Both the position numbers and the translations under genes were made by a program. From Micromonospora sp. BL4 (GTDB lineage: Bacteria; Actinomycetota; Actinomycetes; Mycobacteriales; Micromonosporaceae): a DNA stretch of 64,000 nucleotides. The notes beneath the pieces were generated by a model. The model had not been told where the DNA came from. It saw only the letters and a list, made by a program, of their open reading frames with translations, and ran no database searches. Within the stretch, counting starts at the first letter, position 1. Each line of letters starts with the position of its first letter. Shown piece by piece: positions 36,828 through 44,566 of this stretch. The stretch is from contig NZ_RCVJ01000075.1 in assembly GCF_003667505.1 (NCBI RefSeq), positions 1-64,000 on the forward strand, written 5' to 3'.

Positions 36828-37894
36828 TCAGCATCGTCGTGCCCACGCTCGGCCGGCCCAGCCTCGCCATCCTGCTGGACGCCCTCGCCGGCCAGCTCGC
36901 CGAGCTGCCGGAGGTCGAGCTGCTGCTGATCGACGACCGCCGCGACGACACCGGCGAGCTGGCGGTGCCGGGCGCCCCGGCGGCGTACACGAAGGTGCTG
37001 CACGGTCGCGGCGCCGGCCCGGCAGCGGCCCGCAACCTGGGCTGGTTGGAGTCCTGCGGCCGGTGGGTGGCCTTCCTCGACGACGACGTGGTGCCGGCCC
37101 CGGACTGGGCCCGGCGGCTGCGCGACGACCTCGCCGTGGCCGACCGGGTGGGGGGCGTGCAGGGCGTGGTGGTGGTGCCGCTGCCGGCGGGCCGCCGCCC
37201 GACCGACTGGGAACGCGGCACCGCCGGCCTCGCCGAGGGGCGGTGGATCACCGCCGACATGGCCTACCGGCGGGCGGCGCTGGCCGCCGTCGGGGGCTTC
37301 GACGAACGCTTCCCCCGCGCCTACCGCGAGGACGCCGAGCTGGCCCACCGGGTCCGGCTCGCCGGCTGGGACCTGGTCCGGGGCGAGCGCCGGGTGACCC
37401 ATCCGGTACGCCCGGAGAGCCGCTGGGTCAGCCTGCGCACCCAGCGGGGGAACGCCGACGACGCGCTGCTGCGCCGGCTGTACGGCCGTACCTGGCGCAG
37501 GCAGCTCGACCTGCCCCCCGGCCGGCGGTTGCGGCACGTCGCAGTCACCGCGGCCGGCGCGGTCGCGCTGGTCGGCCTGATGCTGCACGCCCTGCGCCCT
37601 CCGCAGGGCCGGCGGCGCGCTGTCGGCGTGGTGGCCGGTGTGGCGGCGCTGGGCTGGGCGACCGGCACCGCCGAGTTCGCCCGGGTCCGCGTCGTGCCGG
37701 GCCCCCGAACCCGGGACGAGGTCCTCACCATGCTCGTGACCAGCGCGCTCATCCCGCCGCTCGCGGTGGCCCGTTGGGTGGGCGGATGGTGGCGGACGCG
37801 CGCCGTGCCCGCCGGGGCGGTGGTCGCGGCAGGCCGGCCGGTGACGACGGACGGGCCCGCACCGCGCCCGCACGATGCGACGGATGCGGCATGA
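36824..37894 (+). CDS. Family 2 glycosyltransferase with C-terminal membrane helices
   Basis: 356 residues. GT-A nucleotide-sugar domain: ISIVVPTLGRPSLAILLDAL, GPAAARNLGWLESCGRWVAF, LDDDVVPAPDWA (the DxD metal site), AYREDAELAHRVRLAGWDLV (catalytic ED). After residue 225 come two or three hydrophobic helices (VAVTAAGAVALVGLMLHAL, VGVVAGVAALGWATG, LVTSALIPPLAVARWV) anchoring it to the membrane. Acceptor likely lipid-linked. Overlaps neighbours by 4 bp on both sides, i.e. fully translationally coupled. Confidence 0.9.
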   Translation: MISIVVPTLGRPSLAILLDALAGQLAELPEVELLLIDDRRDDTGELAVPGAPAAYTKVLHGRGAGPAAARNLGWLESCGRWVAFLDDDVVPAPDWARRLRDDLAVADRVGGVQGVVVVPLPAGRRPTDWERGTAGLAEGRWITADMAYRRAALAAVGGFDERFPRAYREDAELAHRVRLAGWDLVRGERRVTHPVRPESRWVSLRTQRGNADDALLRRLYGRTWRRQLDLPPGRRLRHVAVTAAGAVALVGLMLHALRPPQGRRRAVGVVAGVAALGWATGTAEFARVRVVPGPRTRDEVLTMLVTSALIPPLAVARWVGGWWRTRAVPAGAVVAAGRPVTTDGPAPRPHDATDAA

Positions 37895-39480
37895 CGCCGC
37901 TCGGTCCCGCACTCTACGACGCGGTGCTGCTCGACCGGGACGGCACGCTCGTGGAGGACGTGCCCTACAACGGCGACCCGGAGAAGGTCCGGCCGGTGCC
38001 GGGCGCCCGACCGGCCCTCGACCGGCTGCGCGCCGCCGGGCTCCGCCTCGCCGTGGTCACCAACCAGTCCGGACTGGCCCGTGGCCTGTTCACCGAGCGG
38101 CAGATGCACGCGGTGCACGCGCGAATCGAGGAACTGCTCGGTCCCTTCGACGACTGGGCGATCTGCCCGCACGACGAGACCGACCGCTGCGCCTGCCGTA
38201 AGCCGGCCCCCGGCCTGGTGTACGCCGCCGCCCGGTCGCTCGGCACCACCGCGCGGCGCTGCGTCCTGGTCGGCGACATCGGCCGGGACATGTCCGCGGC
38301 GCTCGCCGCCGGGGCCACCGGCATCCTGGTGCCCACCCCGGTCACCCGCCCCGAGGAGATCGACGCGGCGCCCACGGTGGCCCCCGACCTCCCCGCAGCG
38401 GTGGACGAGATCCTGCGCCGGATGCGCGCCGTCCGTCCGTCCGGAGCCCGTACCGGGCGATCCGGCACCATCCTGGTGGTCCGCAGCGACTCCATCGGGG
38501 ACCTGCTGGTCACCGGCCCGGGGATCCGGGCCGTCGCAGCCGGCGCGCAGCGGGTCGTGCTCCTCTGCGGGCCACGCGGCCGGGCCGCAGCCGAGCTGCT
38601 GCCCGGTGTCGACGAGCTGATCGAGTGGCCGCTGCCCTGGATCGACCGCTCACCCGGACCGGTCGACCCGGCGGACATCCGCGCGCTCACCGGCCGACTG
38701 GCCCAGGTCGGCGCCGGCGAGGCGGTCGTCTTCACCTCGTACCACCAGTCGCCGCTGCCCCTCGCGCTGCTGTTGCGGATGGCCGGCGTCCCCCGGATCA
38801 GCGCGATCAGCGACGACTACCCGGGCTCCCTGCTGGACGTCCGGCACCGGGTGCCCGTCGGTGTGCCCGAGCCGGAACGCGCGATCTCCCTCGCCGCCGC
38901 AGCCGGATTCGCGCTCGCACCGGGCGACGAGCCGGCACTGCGGCTGCGAGACGACCTCCCCGTGGCCCCGACGACGGTGCTGCCGACCGGCGACTACGTG
39001 GTGGTGCACCCCGGCTCGTCGGTGCCCGCCCGGGCCTGCCCGGCCCACCACTGCGCCGACATCGTCGCCGCCCTGGTCGCCGACGGCCACCGTGTCGTCG
39101 TCACCGGCGGAGCGGACGAGCGGGAAGTCACGGCCCGGGTCAGCGCGGCCGGCGGCACCGACCTCGGCGGGGCGGTCGACCTGGCCGGGCTCGCCCGGAT
39201 CCTGGCCGGCGCCCGCTGCGTGGTGGTCGGCAACACCGGGCCGGCCCACCTCGCCGCCGCGGTCGGCGTACCGGTGGTCAGCCTGTTCGCCCCGACCGTC
39301 CCGTTCGGGCAGTGGGCGCCGTACCGGGTGCCGACCGTCCGCCTCGGCGACGCCGGGGCGGCCTGCCGCGACACCCGGGCGGCTGTCTGCCCGCTCGCCG
39401 GCCACCCCTGCCTGTCCAACGTCGACCCCGCCGAGGTGGTCGCGGCCGTACGGGTCCTCGCCCCTGGCCCGCCTTGCTGA
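37891..39480 (+). CDS. gmhB: Fusion of heptose-bisphosphate phosphatase (GmhB) and GT9 heptosyltransferase-like domain
   Basis: 529 residues in two parts. Residues 1-180: HAD-IIIA phosphatase of the GmhB type (AVLLDRDGTLVEDVPYNGDP, VVTNQSGLARGLFTE, zinc loop CPHDETDRCACRKPAPGL, VGDIGRDMSAALAAGA), removing the 7-phosphate of D-glycero-D-manno-heptose 1,7-bisphosphate. Residues 195-529: GT9 transferase (ILVVRSDSIGDLLVTGPGIR, VVVHPGSSVPARACPAHHCA, VVGNTGPAHLAAAVGVPVVS), the ADP-heptose:LPS heptosyltransferase family. The linker is short and the frame continuous, so it is a true fusion: one step of precursor synthesis joined to a transferase. Starts in a 4-bp overlap. Confidence 0.9.
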   Translation: MTPLGPALYDAVLLDRDGTLVEDVPYNGDPEKVRPVPGARPALDRLRAAGLRLAVVTNQSGLARGLFTERQMHAVHARIEELLGPFDDWAICPHDETDRCACRKPAPGLVYAAARSLGTTARRCVLVGDIGRDMSAALAAGATGILVPTPVTRPEEIDAAPTVAPDLPAAVDEILRRMRAVRPSGARTGRSGTILVVRSDSIGDLLVTGPGIRAVAAGAQRVVLLCGPRGRAAAELLPGVDELIEWPLPWIDRSPGPVDPADIRALTGRLAQVGAGEAVVFTSYHQSPLPLALLLRMAGVPRISAISDDYPGSLLDVRHRVPVGVPEPERAISLAAAAGFALAPGDEPALRLRDDLPVAPTTVLPTGDYVVVHPGSSVPARACPAHHCADIVAALVADGHRVVVTGGADEREVTARVSAAGGTDLGGAVDLAGLARILAGARCVVVGNTGPAHLAAAVGVPVVSLFAPTVPFGQWAPYRVPTVRLGDAGAACRDTRAAVCPLAGHPCLSNVDPAEVVAAVRVLAPGPPC

Positions 39481-39521
39481 CCCGCCACGCTCCGCCCCGA
39501 CAGCCGCCATCGAGGAGAGAG

Positions 39522-40505
39522 ATGAACGTACTGCTGTGGCACGTGCACGGCTCCTGGACGACGTCGTTCGTGCACGGAAGACACCGGTACCTGGTCCCGG
39601 TCACCCCCGACCGTGGCCCGTACGGGCTGGGCCGGGCGCGGACGTACGTCTGGCCGGCGAACGCTCTCGAGGTGACCCCCGACGAGTTGGGGCGGACCGA
39701 GGTCGACCTGGTCGTGCTGCAACGGCCCGAGGAACTGGAGCTGGCCGAGCGGTGGCTCGGACGCCGACCCGGCCGCGACCTGCCGGCGGTCTACGTGGAG
39801 CACAACACCCCCAAGGGCGACGTGCCGAACACCCGGCACCCGATGGCCGACCGCGACGAACTCCTGCTGACCCACGTCACCCACTTCAACGAGCTGTTCT
39901 GGGACAACGGCGGCACCCGCACCGCCGTCATCGAGCACGGCATCGTGGCACCGAGCGTGGAGTGGACCGGCGACCTGGACCGGCTCGCGGTGGTGACCAA
40001 CGAGCCGGTACGGCGCTGGCGGGTCACCGGCACCGACCTGATGCCGCGGTTCGCCGCGGTGGCTCCACTGGACGTCTACGGCATGGGCGTGGCGGGCCTG
40101 CCCGACGCGCTGGCCGCCGCCGGTGACCGGGGCGGCCCGGTGACCGGCCACGAGGACCTGCCGCAGGACCGCATGCATGCCGAGCTCGCCCGGCGACGGG
40201 CGTATCTGCACCTGTGCCGGTGGACGTCGCTCGGGCTGAGCCTGATCGAGGCGATGGCCATCGGGATGCCGGTGATCGCCCTCGCGACCACCGAGGCCGT
40301 CGACGCCGTCCCGCCGGACGCGGGGGTGCTGTCCACCAGGGTCGACACGCTGGTCGAGGCGGCCCGCTGGCTCGCCGGTGACCGCGACGCGGCACACCGG
40401 CTGGGAGCGCGGGCCCGCGAGATGACGAAGCAACGGTACGGGCTCGACCGGTTCCTCGCTGACTGGGACCGGCTGCTGGAGGAGGAGACATGCGGGTCGC
40501 GATGA
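39522..40505 (+). CDS. Glycosyltransferase (GT1/GT4-like fold)
   Basis: 327 residues. The N-terminal half is divergent (MNVLLWHVHGSWTTSFVHGR, VVLQRPEELELAERWLG), while the C-terminal half has a GT-B donor site: LHLCRWTSLGLSLIEAMAIG, MPVIALATTEAVDAVPPDAG. The conserved Glu in LSLIEAMAIGMPV is the usual nucleotide-binding residue of GT4. Donor and acceptor unknown. ATG 39522 has GAGGAGAG just upstream; it begins 41 bases after the fusion gene. The C-terminus overlaps the next gene by 16 bp. Confidence 0.85.
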   Translation: MNVLLWHVHGSWTTSFVHGRHRYLVPVTPDRGPYGLGRARTYVWPANALEVTPDELGRTEVDLVVLQRPEELELAERWLGRRPGRDLPAVYVEHNTPKGDVPNTRHPMADRDELLLTHVTHFNELFWDNGGTRTAVIEHGIVAPSVEWTGDLDRLAVVTNEPVRRWRVTGTDLMPRFAAVAPLDVYGMGVAGLPDALAAAGDRGGPVTGHEDLPQDRMHAELARRRAYLHLCRWTSLGLSLIEAMAIGMPVIALATTEAVDAVPPDAGVLSTRVDTLVEAARWLAGDRDAAHRLGARAREMTKQRYGLDRFLADWDRLLEEETCGSR

Positions 40506-41707
40506 TTTCGGAACACGCCAGTCCACTGGCCGTCCTCGGGGAGGAGGACGCCGGCGGCCAGAACACCCACGTGGCGGAGTTGGCGGCTGCGCTGGTCGGT
40601 GAGGGCCACGAGGTGCGGGTCTACACCCGCCGCGACTCCGCCGCCCTGCCCGAGGCGGTGTCCACGCCCGACGGCTACCAGGTCTGGCACGTGCCGGCCG
40701 GCCCGCCGTCCCGGGTGCCCAAGGACGAGCTGCTGCCGTACCTGGGCGAGTTCGGCAGCTGGCTGGCGGACACCTGGCGGCGCGGCGACTGGACTCCGGA
40801 GGTCGCCCACGCGCACTTCTGGATGAGCGGGCTGGCCACCGTGCACGCCGGGCGCCGCATCGGGGTGCCGAGCGTGCTCACGTACCACGCGTTGGGCACG
40901 GTGAAACGGCGTCACCAGGGCAGCATGGACACCAGCCCGCCGGGGCGGATCGGCTACGAGCGTGCGCTCGGTCGGGCCGTCGACCAGGTCATCGTGCAGT
41001 GCGCGGACGAGGTCCGGGAGCTGGTGCGGATGGGAGTGCCGCGATCCCGGATGACGCTGGTCCCCTCCGGCGTCAACCAGCAGGTGTTCCGTCCGGACGG
41101 CCCGGTCGCGCCGCGTGGCCCGGCTGGCGCACGCATCCTCACCGTCGGCCGCATGGTGGAGCGCAAGGGCTTCCTGGAGGTGGTCCGCGCGCTGCGCACG
41201 GTGCCGAACGCCGAGTGCGTGGTGGTCGGCGGCCCGCCGGCCGATCTGCTCGCGGCCGACACCTTCGCCCGTCGGCTCTCCGCGCTGGCCGAGTCGTGCG
41301 GGGTCGCCGACCGGGTCAAGCTGGTCGGCGGCGTGCCCCGGGAGGAGATGGCCGCCTGGTACCGCTCGGCGGACGTGCTGGTCGCCGCCCCCTGGTACGA
41401 GCCGTTCGGGCTCACCCCCCTGGAGGGGATGGCGTGCGGGGTGCCGGTGATCGGCACGAACGTCGGCGGGATCGCCGACACCATCGTGGACGGGTTGACC
41501 GGTGACCTGGTGCCACCGCGCGATCCCCGCGCGCTGGGCGCCGCGATCCGGCGGCTTCTCGCCGACAACGTTCGCCGCTTCGCGTACGCCTCGGCGGCGC
41601 TGGACCGGATTCGTTGCCTGTACTCCTGGAAACGCTGCGCCGAGCAGCTCGGCGGCGTCTACGCGGCGGTGGCCACGCTCACCCGTCCCGCCGGGGCGGT
41701 GGCGTGA
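40490..41707 (+). CDS. Family 4 glycosyltransferase
   Basis: 405 residues of the GT4 GT-B fold: MRVAMISEHASPLAVLGEED, then GGQNTHVAELAAALVGEGHE (glycine-rich donor loop), HFWMSGLATVHAGRRIGVPS, PSGVNQQVFRPDGP, LTVGRMVERKGFLEVVRAL and YEPFGLTPLEGMACGVPVIG with the EX7E motif. The GGQN start resembles sucrose-phosphate- and MshA-type enzymes. Likely transfers a hexose in the same glycan. Its TGA overlaps the gmhA ATG by one base. Confidence 0.92.
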   Translation: MRVAMISEHASPLAVLGEEDAGGQNTHVAELAAALVGEGHEVRVYTRRDSAALPEAVSTPDGYQVWHVPAGPPSRVPKDELLPYLGEFGSWLADTWRRGDWTPEVAHAHFWMSGLATVHAGRRIGVPSVLTYHALGTVKRRHQGSMDTSPPGRIGYERALGRAVDQVIVQCADEVRELVRMGVPRSRMTLVPSGVNQQVFRPDGPVAPRGPAGARILTVGRMVERKGFLEVVRALRTVPNAECVVVGGPPADLLAADTFARRLSALAESCGVADRVKLVGGVPREEMAAWYRSADVLVAAPWYEPFGLTPLEGMACGVPVIGTNVGGIADTIVDGLTGDLVPPRDPRALGAAIRRLLADNVRRFAYASAALDRIRCLYSWKRCAEQLGGVYAAVATLTRPAGAVA

Positions 41708-42465
41708 TGACCCGCCACGACACCCTCGACGCGCACCTCGCCGGGCTCGCCGCAGCGCTGCTGCCCTATCGCAGGGAGGCCGAACGACTCGCGGTCTGGG
41801 GCGACGAGCTGGCCTGGACCCTCGCCCGGGGCGGGCGGATCCTGGTGGCCGGCAACGGTGGCAGCGCCGCCGAGGCCCAGCATCTCACCGCCGAACTGGT
41901 CGGAAAGCTCCGCGACGACCGGGAGCCGCTGTCCGCCATCGCCCTGCACGCGGAGACCTCCGCGTTGACCGCGATCGGGAACGACTACGGCTACGAGGAG
42001 GTCTTCGCCCGCCAGGTCCGCGCCCACGGCCGCCGCGACGACATCCTTCTGCTCATGTCCAGCAGCGGCAGCAGCAGGAACCTGCTCACGGCCGCCCGCG
42101 CCGGCCGCCAGACCGGCCTGCGCTGCTGGGCCTTCACCGGCCCGGCCCCGAATCCCCTCGCCGATCTGTGCGACGACGTGCTCGCCGTGCCGTCCCCGGA
42201 CAGTCAGGTGGTGCAGGAGCTGCACCTGGTCTCGACGCACCTGCTCTGCGAGTTCGTCGACCAGGCGCTGCCGTTGGTCCGACAGCTGCGGACCGTCCCC
42301 GTGCCGCCGGTGCGGACCGATCCGGCCGCGCCGGTCCAGGTCGGGTCGCCGGCACCGGAGACGGTGGGCCACCGGACGAACGGACATCCGCACAACGGCA
42401 ATCCGCACAACGGGCATCCGCACAACGGGCGGGGTTTCACCGGCACCGGCTGGGCGGCGTCGTGA
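41707..42465 (+). CDS. gmhA: Sedoheptulose-7-phosphate isomerase GmhA (SIS domain) with His/Asn-rich tail
   Basis: 252 residues. Converts sedoheptulose 7-phosphate to D-glycero-D-manno-heptose 7-phosphate. The SIS core is GGRILVAGNGGSAAEAQHLT, with zinc ligands H and E in AQHLTAELVGKL and Q and H in VVQELHLVSTHLLCEFVD, and the sugar-phosphate loop LLLMSSSGSSRNLL. About 55 residues longer than E. coli GmhA because of a C-terminal extension with tandem HNGHP repeats (residues 224-242), which may bind metal. Translationally coupled to its neighbours. Confidence 0.92.
   Translation: MTRHDTLDAHLAGLAAALLPYRREAERLAVWGDELAWTLARGGRILVAGNGGSAAEAQHLTAELVGKLRDDREPLSAIALHAETSALTAIGNDYGYEEVFARQVRAHGRRDDILLLMSSSGSSRNLLTAARAGRQTGLRCWAFTGPAPNPLADLCDDVLAVPSPDSQVVQELHLVSTHLLCEFVDQALPLVRQLRTVPVPPVRTDPAAPVQVGSPAPETVGHRTNGHPHNGNPHNGHPHNGRGFTGTGWAAS
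42376..42435 (+). repeat. 15-bp tandem repeats in the gmhA tail
   Basis: Four units on the pattern CACAACGGGCATCCG (42376-42390, 42391-42405, 42406-42420, and a degenerate 42421-42435) encode NGHPH-type pentapeptides in frame. An in-frame period of 15 suggests slippage that can vary the tail length. Confidence 0.75.
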
Positions 42466-43874
42466 CCGGGCGGCTCGTCGTGGTCGGCGACACCCTGCTG
42501 GACCGGGACGTCACCGGGACGGTCAACCGGATCTGCCCGGACGCCCCCGCGCCGGTGCTCGACGAACGCTCGGCCGTGGACCGCCCCGGTGGCGCCGGCC
42601 TGGCCGCCCTGCTCGCGGCCGCGCACGGCACCGAGGTCGCGTTGGTCACCGGGCTGGCGGGGGACGCCGGTGGCGCCCGCCTGGCCGACCTGCTGAGCAC
42701 CGCCGGGGTCGACGTCTATCCGCTGCGCCTGCCCGGCGCGACCGGCGAGAAGGTCCGGCTCATGGCCGGCGGACAGACCCTGCTCCGCCTGGACCGGGGC
42801 GGTGAGCCACAGCCGCCGGACGAACCGCCGGAGGCCGTGCTGGAGCTGCTGTCCCAGGCCCGAGCCATCCTGGTCAGCGACTACGGCCGGGGGCTGGTAC
42901 GGCAACCCGTGCTGCGCGCGGCGCTCGCCGAAGCATCCGCGCCGATCGTGTGGGACCCGCACCCGCGTGGCCCGGCCGCCGTGCCGGGGGTCCGGCTGAC
43001 CACGCCGAACCTGGCGGAGCTGCGGCACCTCACCGGCGACGCGGGCGGCGGTTCCGCGCTCTCCACCGCCACCCGGGCCGGGCAGGAGTTGCGGCGCCGC
43101 TGGCGGGTCGGAGCGGTCGCGGTGACGATGGGACCGGACGGCGCGGTGCTCTGCCACTCCGGCAGCACGCCACTGGTCGTCCCGCCACCAACCCCCCTCG
43201 ACCGCGTCGAGGACACGTGCGGCGCCGGGGACCGGTTCGCCGCCTCCGCCGCCCTCGCGCTCGGCGACGGCGCGGCGATCTCCGAGGCGGTCGGCATGGC
43301 GGTCGCCGCCGCGTCGGAGTACGTGGCGACGGGCGGGGCCACGGGGTTGCACCGCGCGCCGGACCGCGACCCGAGGCCGGCCGCGGCGCGTACCGCCGAA
43401 CAGGTGCTGGCGACGGTACGCGCCGACGGCGGGACCGTCGTCGCCACCGGCGGCTGCTTCGATGTCCTGCACGCCGGGCACGTCGCCACCCTCCAGGCGG
43501 CCCGCCGCCTCGGCGACTGCCTGGTGGTGTGCCTCAACTCCGACCGCGGTGTCCGGGGGCTCAAGGGACCGGATCGTCCGGTCAACCCGGAGGAGGACCG
43601 CGCCCGTCTCCTGGCCGCACTCGACTGCGTCGACGCGGTGGTGGTCTTCGACGAGCCGACCCCGCACCAGGTGCTGGCACGGCTGCGGCCGGACGTCTGG
43701 GTCAAGGGCGGCGACTACGCCGGGGACGGCAGCCCCGAGCTGCCCGAGGCGGAACTGATCCACCGCTGGGGCGGAAAGGTCGTCACCGTCCCGTACCTCG
43801 CCGGCCGGTCGACCACCGCCACCATCTCCGCCGCGCGTCAGCGCGGCCTTCACCTCGTCAGGGGAGCGGTATGA
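42462..43874 (+). CDS. hldE: Bifunctional heptose kinase/adenylyltransferase HldE
   Basis: 470 residues in two domains. Residues 1-315: ribokinase-like kinase that phosphorylates C1 of the heptose 7-phosphate (LVVVGDTLLDRDVTGTVNRI, DYGRGLVRQPVL, and the DTCGAGDRFAASAALAL ATP/anion-hole motif). Residues 325-470: nucleotidyltransferase (TVVATGGCFDVLHAGHVATL with HxGH, GLKGPDRPVNPEEDRARLL, VKGGDYAGDG), attaching AMP to give ADP-D,D-heptose. Both domains look intact. GTG 42462 overlaps the gmhA stop by 4 bp. With gmhA and gmhB it gives the whole route to ADP-D,D-heptose. Confidence 0.93.
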   Translation: MTGRLVVVGDTLLDRDVTGTVNRICPDAPAPVLDERSAVDRPGGAGLAALLAAAHGTEVALVTGLAGDAGGARLADLLSTAGVDVYPLRLPGATGEKVRLMAGGQTLLRLDRGGEPQPPDEPPEAVLELLSQARAILVSDYGRGLVRQPVLRAALAEASAPIVWDPHPRGPAAVPGVRLTTPNLAELRHLTGDAGGGSALSTATRAGQELRRRWRVGAVAVTMGPDGAVLCHSGSTPLVVPPPTPLDRVEDTCGAGDRFAASAALALGDGAAISEAVGMAVAAASEYVATGGATGLHRAPDRDPRPAAARTAEQVLATVRADGGTVVATGGCFDVLHAGHVATLQAARRLGDCLVVCLNSDRGVRGLKGPDRPVNPEEDRARLLAALDCVDAVVVFDEPTPHQVLARLRPDVWVKGGDYAGDGSPELPEAELIHRWGGKVVTVPYLAGRSTTATISAARQRGLHLVRGAV

Positions 43875-44566
43875 GCAGGGACATGAACGGCAGGACCATC
43901 CTGGTCACCGGCGGATCCAGCGGCCTCGGCGCGGCCGTGGTGACCGCGGTGGCCAAGGCCGGCGGACGGCCGTACGTGCTGGACCGCCGGCCTCCGGGCG
44001 TCGAGGTGCCCTGGGTCGAGTGCGACCTGGCCGACGCCCGGGCCGCCGAGGACGCCACCCGGCGCATCGCCGAGCAGGCCGGTGGCCTGGACGGCGTGGT
44101 GACCGCCGCCGGCATGGACGTGCCGGGCCGACTGACCGACGTGCCGGGCGAGACCTGGGACCGGATCGTCGCGATCAACCTGCTCGGCACGGCCGCGGTG
44201 GTCCGGGCGGCGGTGCCGCACCTGGAACGCTCGCACGGCACGGTGGTCACCGTGGCGTCCACACTGGGTGTCAAGGCGGTCAGCGACGCGACCGCGTACT
44301 GCGCCGCGAAGTTCGGCGTGGTCGGCTTCACCCGGGCTCTCGCGGCCGAGCTGGCCGGCGCGGTGGGCGTCACGCTGCTCATCCCCGGCGGCATGCGGAC
44401 CGCGTTCTTCGACGACCGGGACGACAGGTACAAGCCCGGGCCGGACGCCGTGCTCAACGACCCGGCGGACACGGCCGAGGCGGTCCTGTTCGCGCTCGGG
44501 CAACCGCCCGGCTGTGCGGTACGCGAACTGGTGGTCTGCGCCGAGCAGGAGTCGTCGTACCCGTGA
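43871..44566 (+). CDS. Short-chain dehydrogenase in the heptose operon
   Basis: 231 residues of the classical SDR fold: GRTILVTGGSSGLGAAVVTA, VVTAAGMDVPGRLTDVPG, VASTLGVKAVSDATAYCAAK with the YxxxK pair, IPGGMRTAFFDDRDD. It is not HldD: HldD is an extended SDR of about 310 residues, so a 6-epimerase is not seen here. It may oxidise or reduce a sugar intermediate or the heptose. Overlaps the hldE stop by 4 bp and the next gene by 4 bp. Confidence 0.87.
   Translation: MSRDMNGRTILVTGGSSGLGAAVVTAVAKAGGRPYVLDRRPPGVEVPWVECDLADARAAEDATRRIAEQAGGLDGVVTAAGMDVPGRLTDVPGETWDRIVAINLLGTAAVVRAAVPHLERSHGTVVTVASTLGVKAVSDATAYCAAKFGVVGFTRALAAELAGAVGVTLLIPGGMRTAFFDDRDDRYKPGPDAVLNDPADTAEAVLFALGQPPGCAVRELVVCAEQESSYP

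Noticed and set aside
42376..42435. Repeat array considered as a CRISPR or regulatory repeat.
   Set aside because: Units of 15 bp without spacers, in frame inside gmhA; it is coding repeat expansion.
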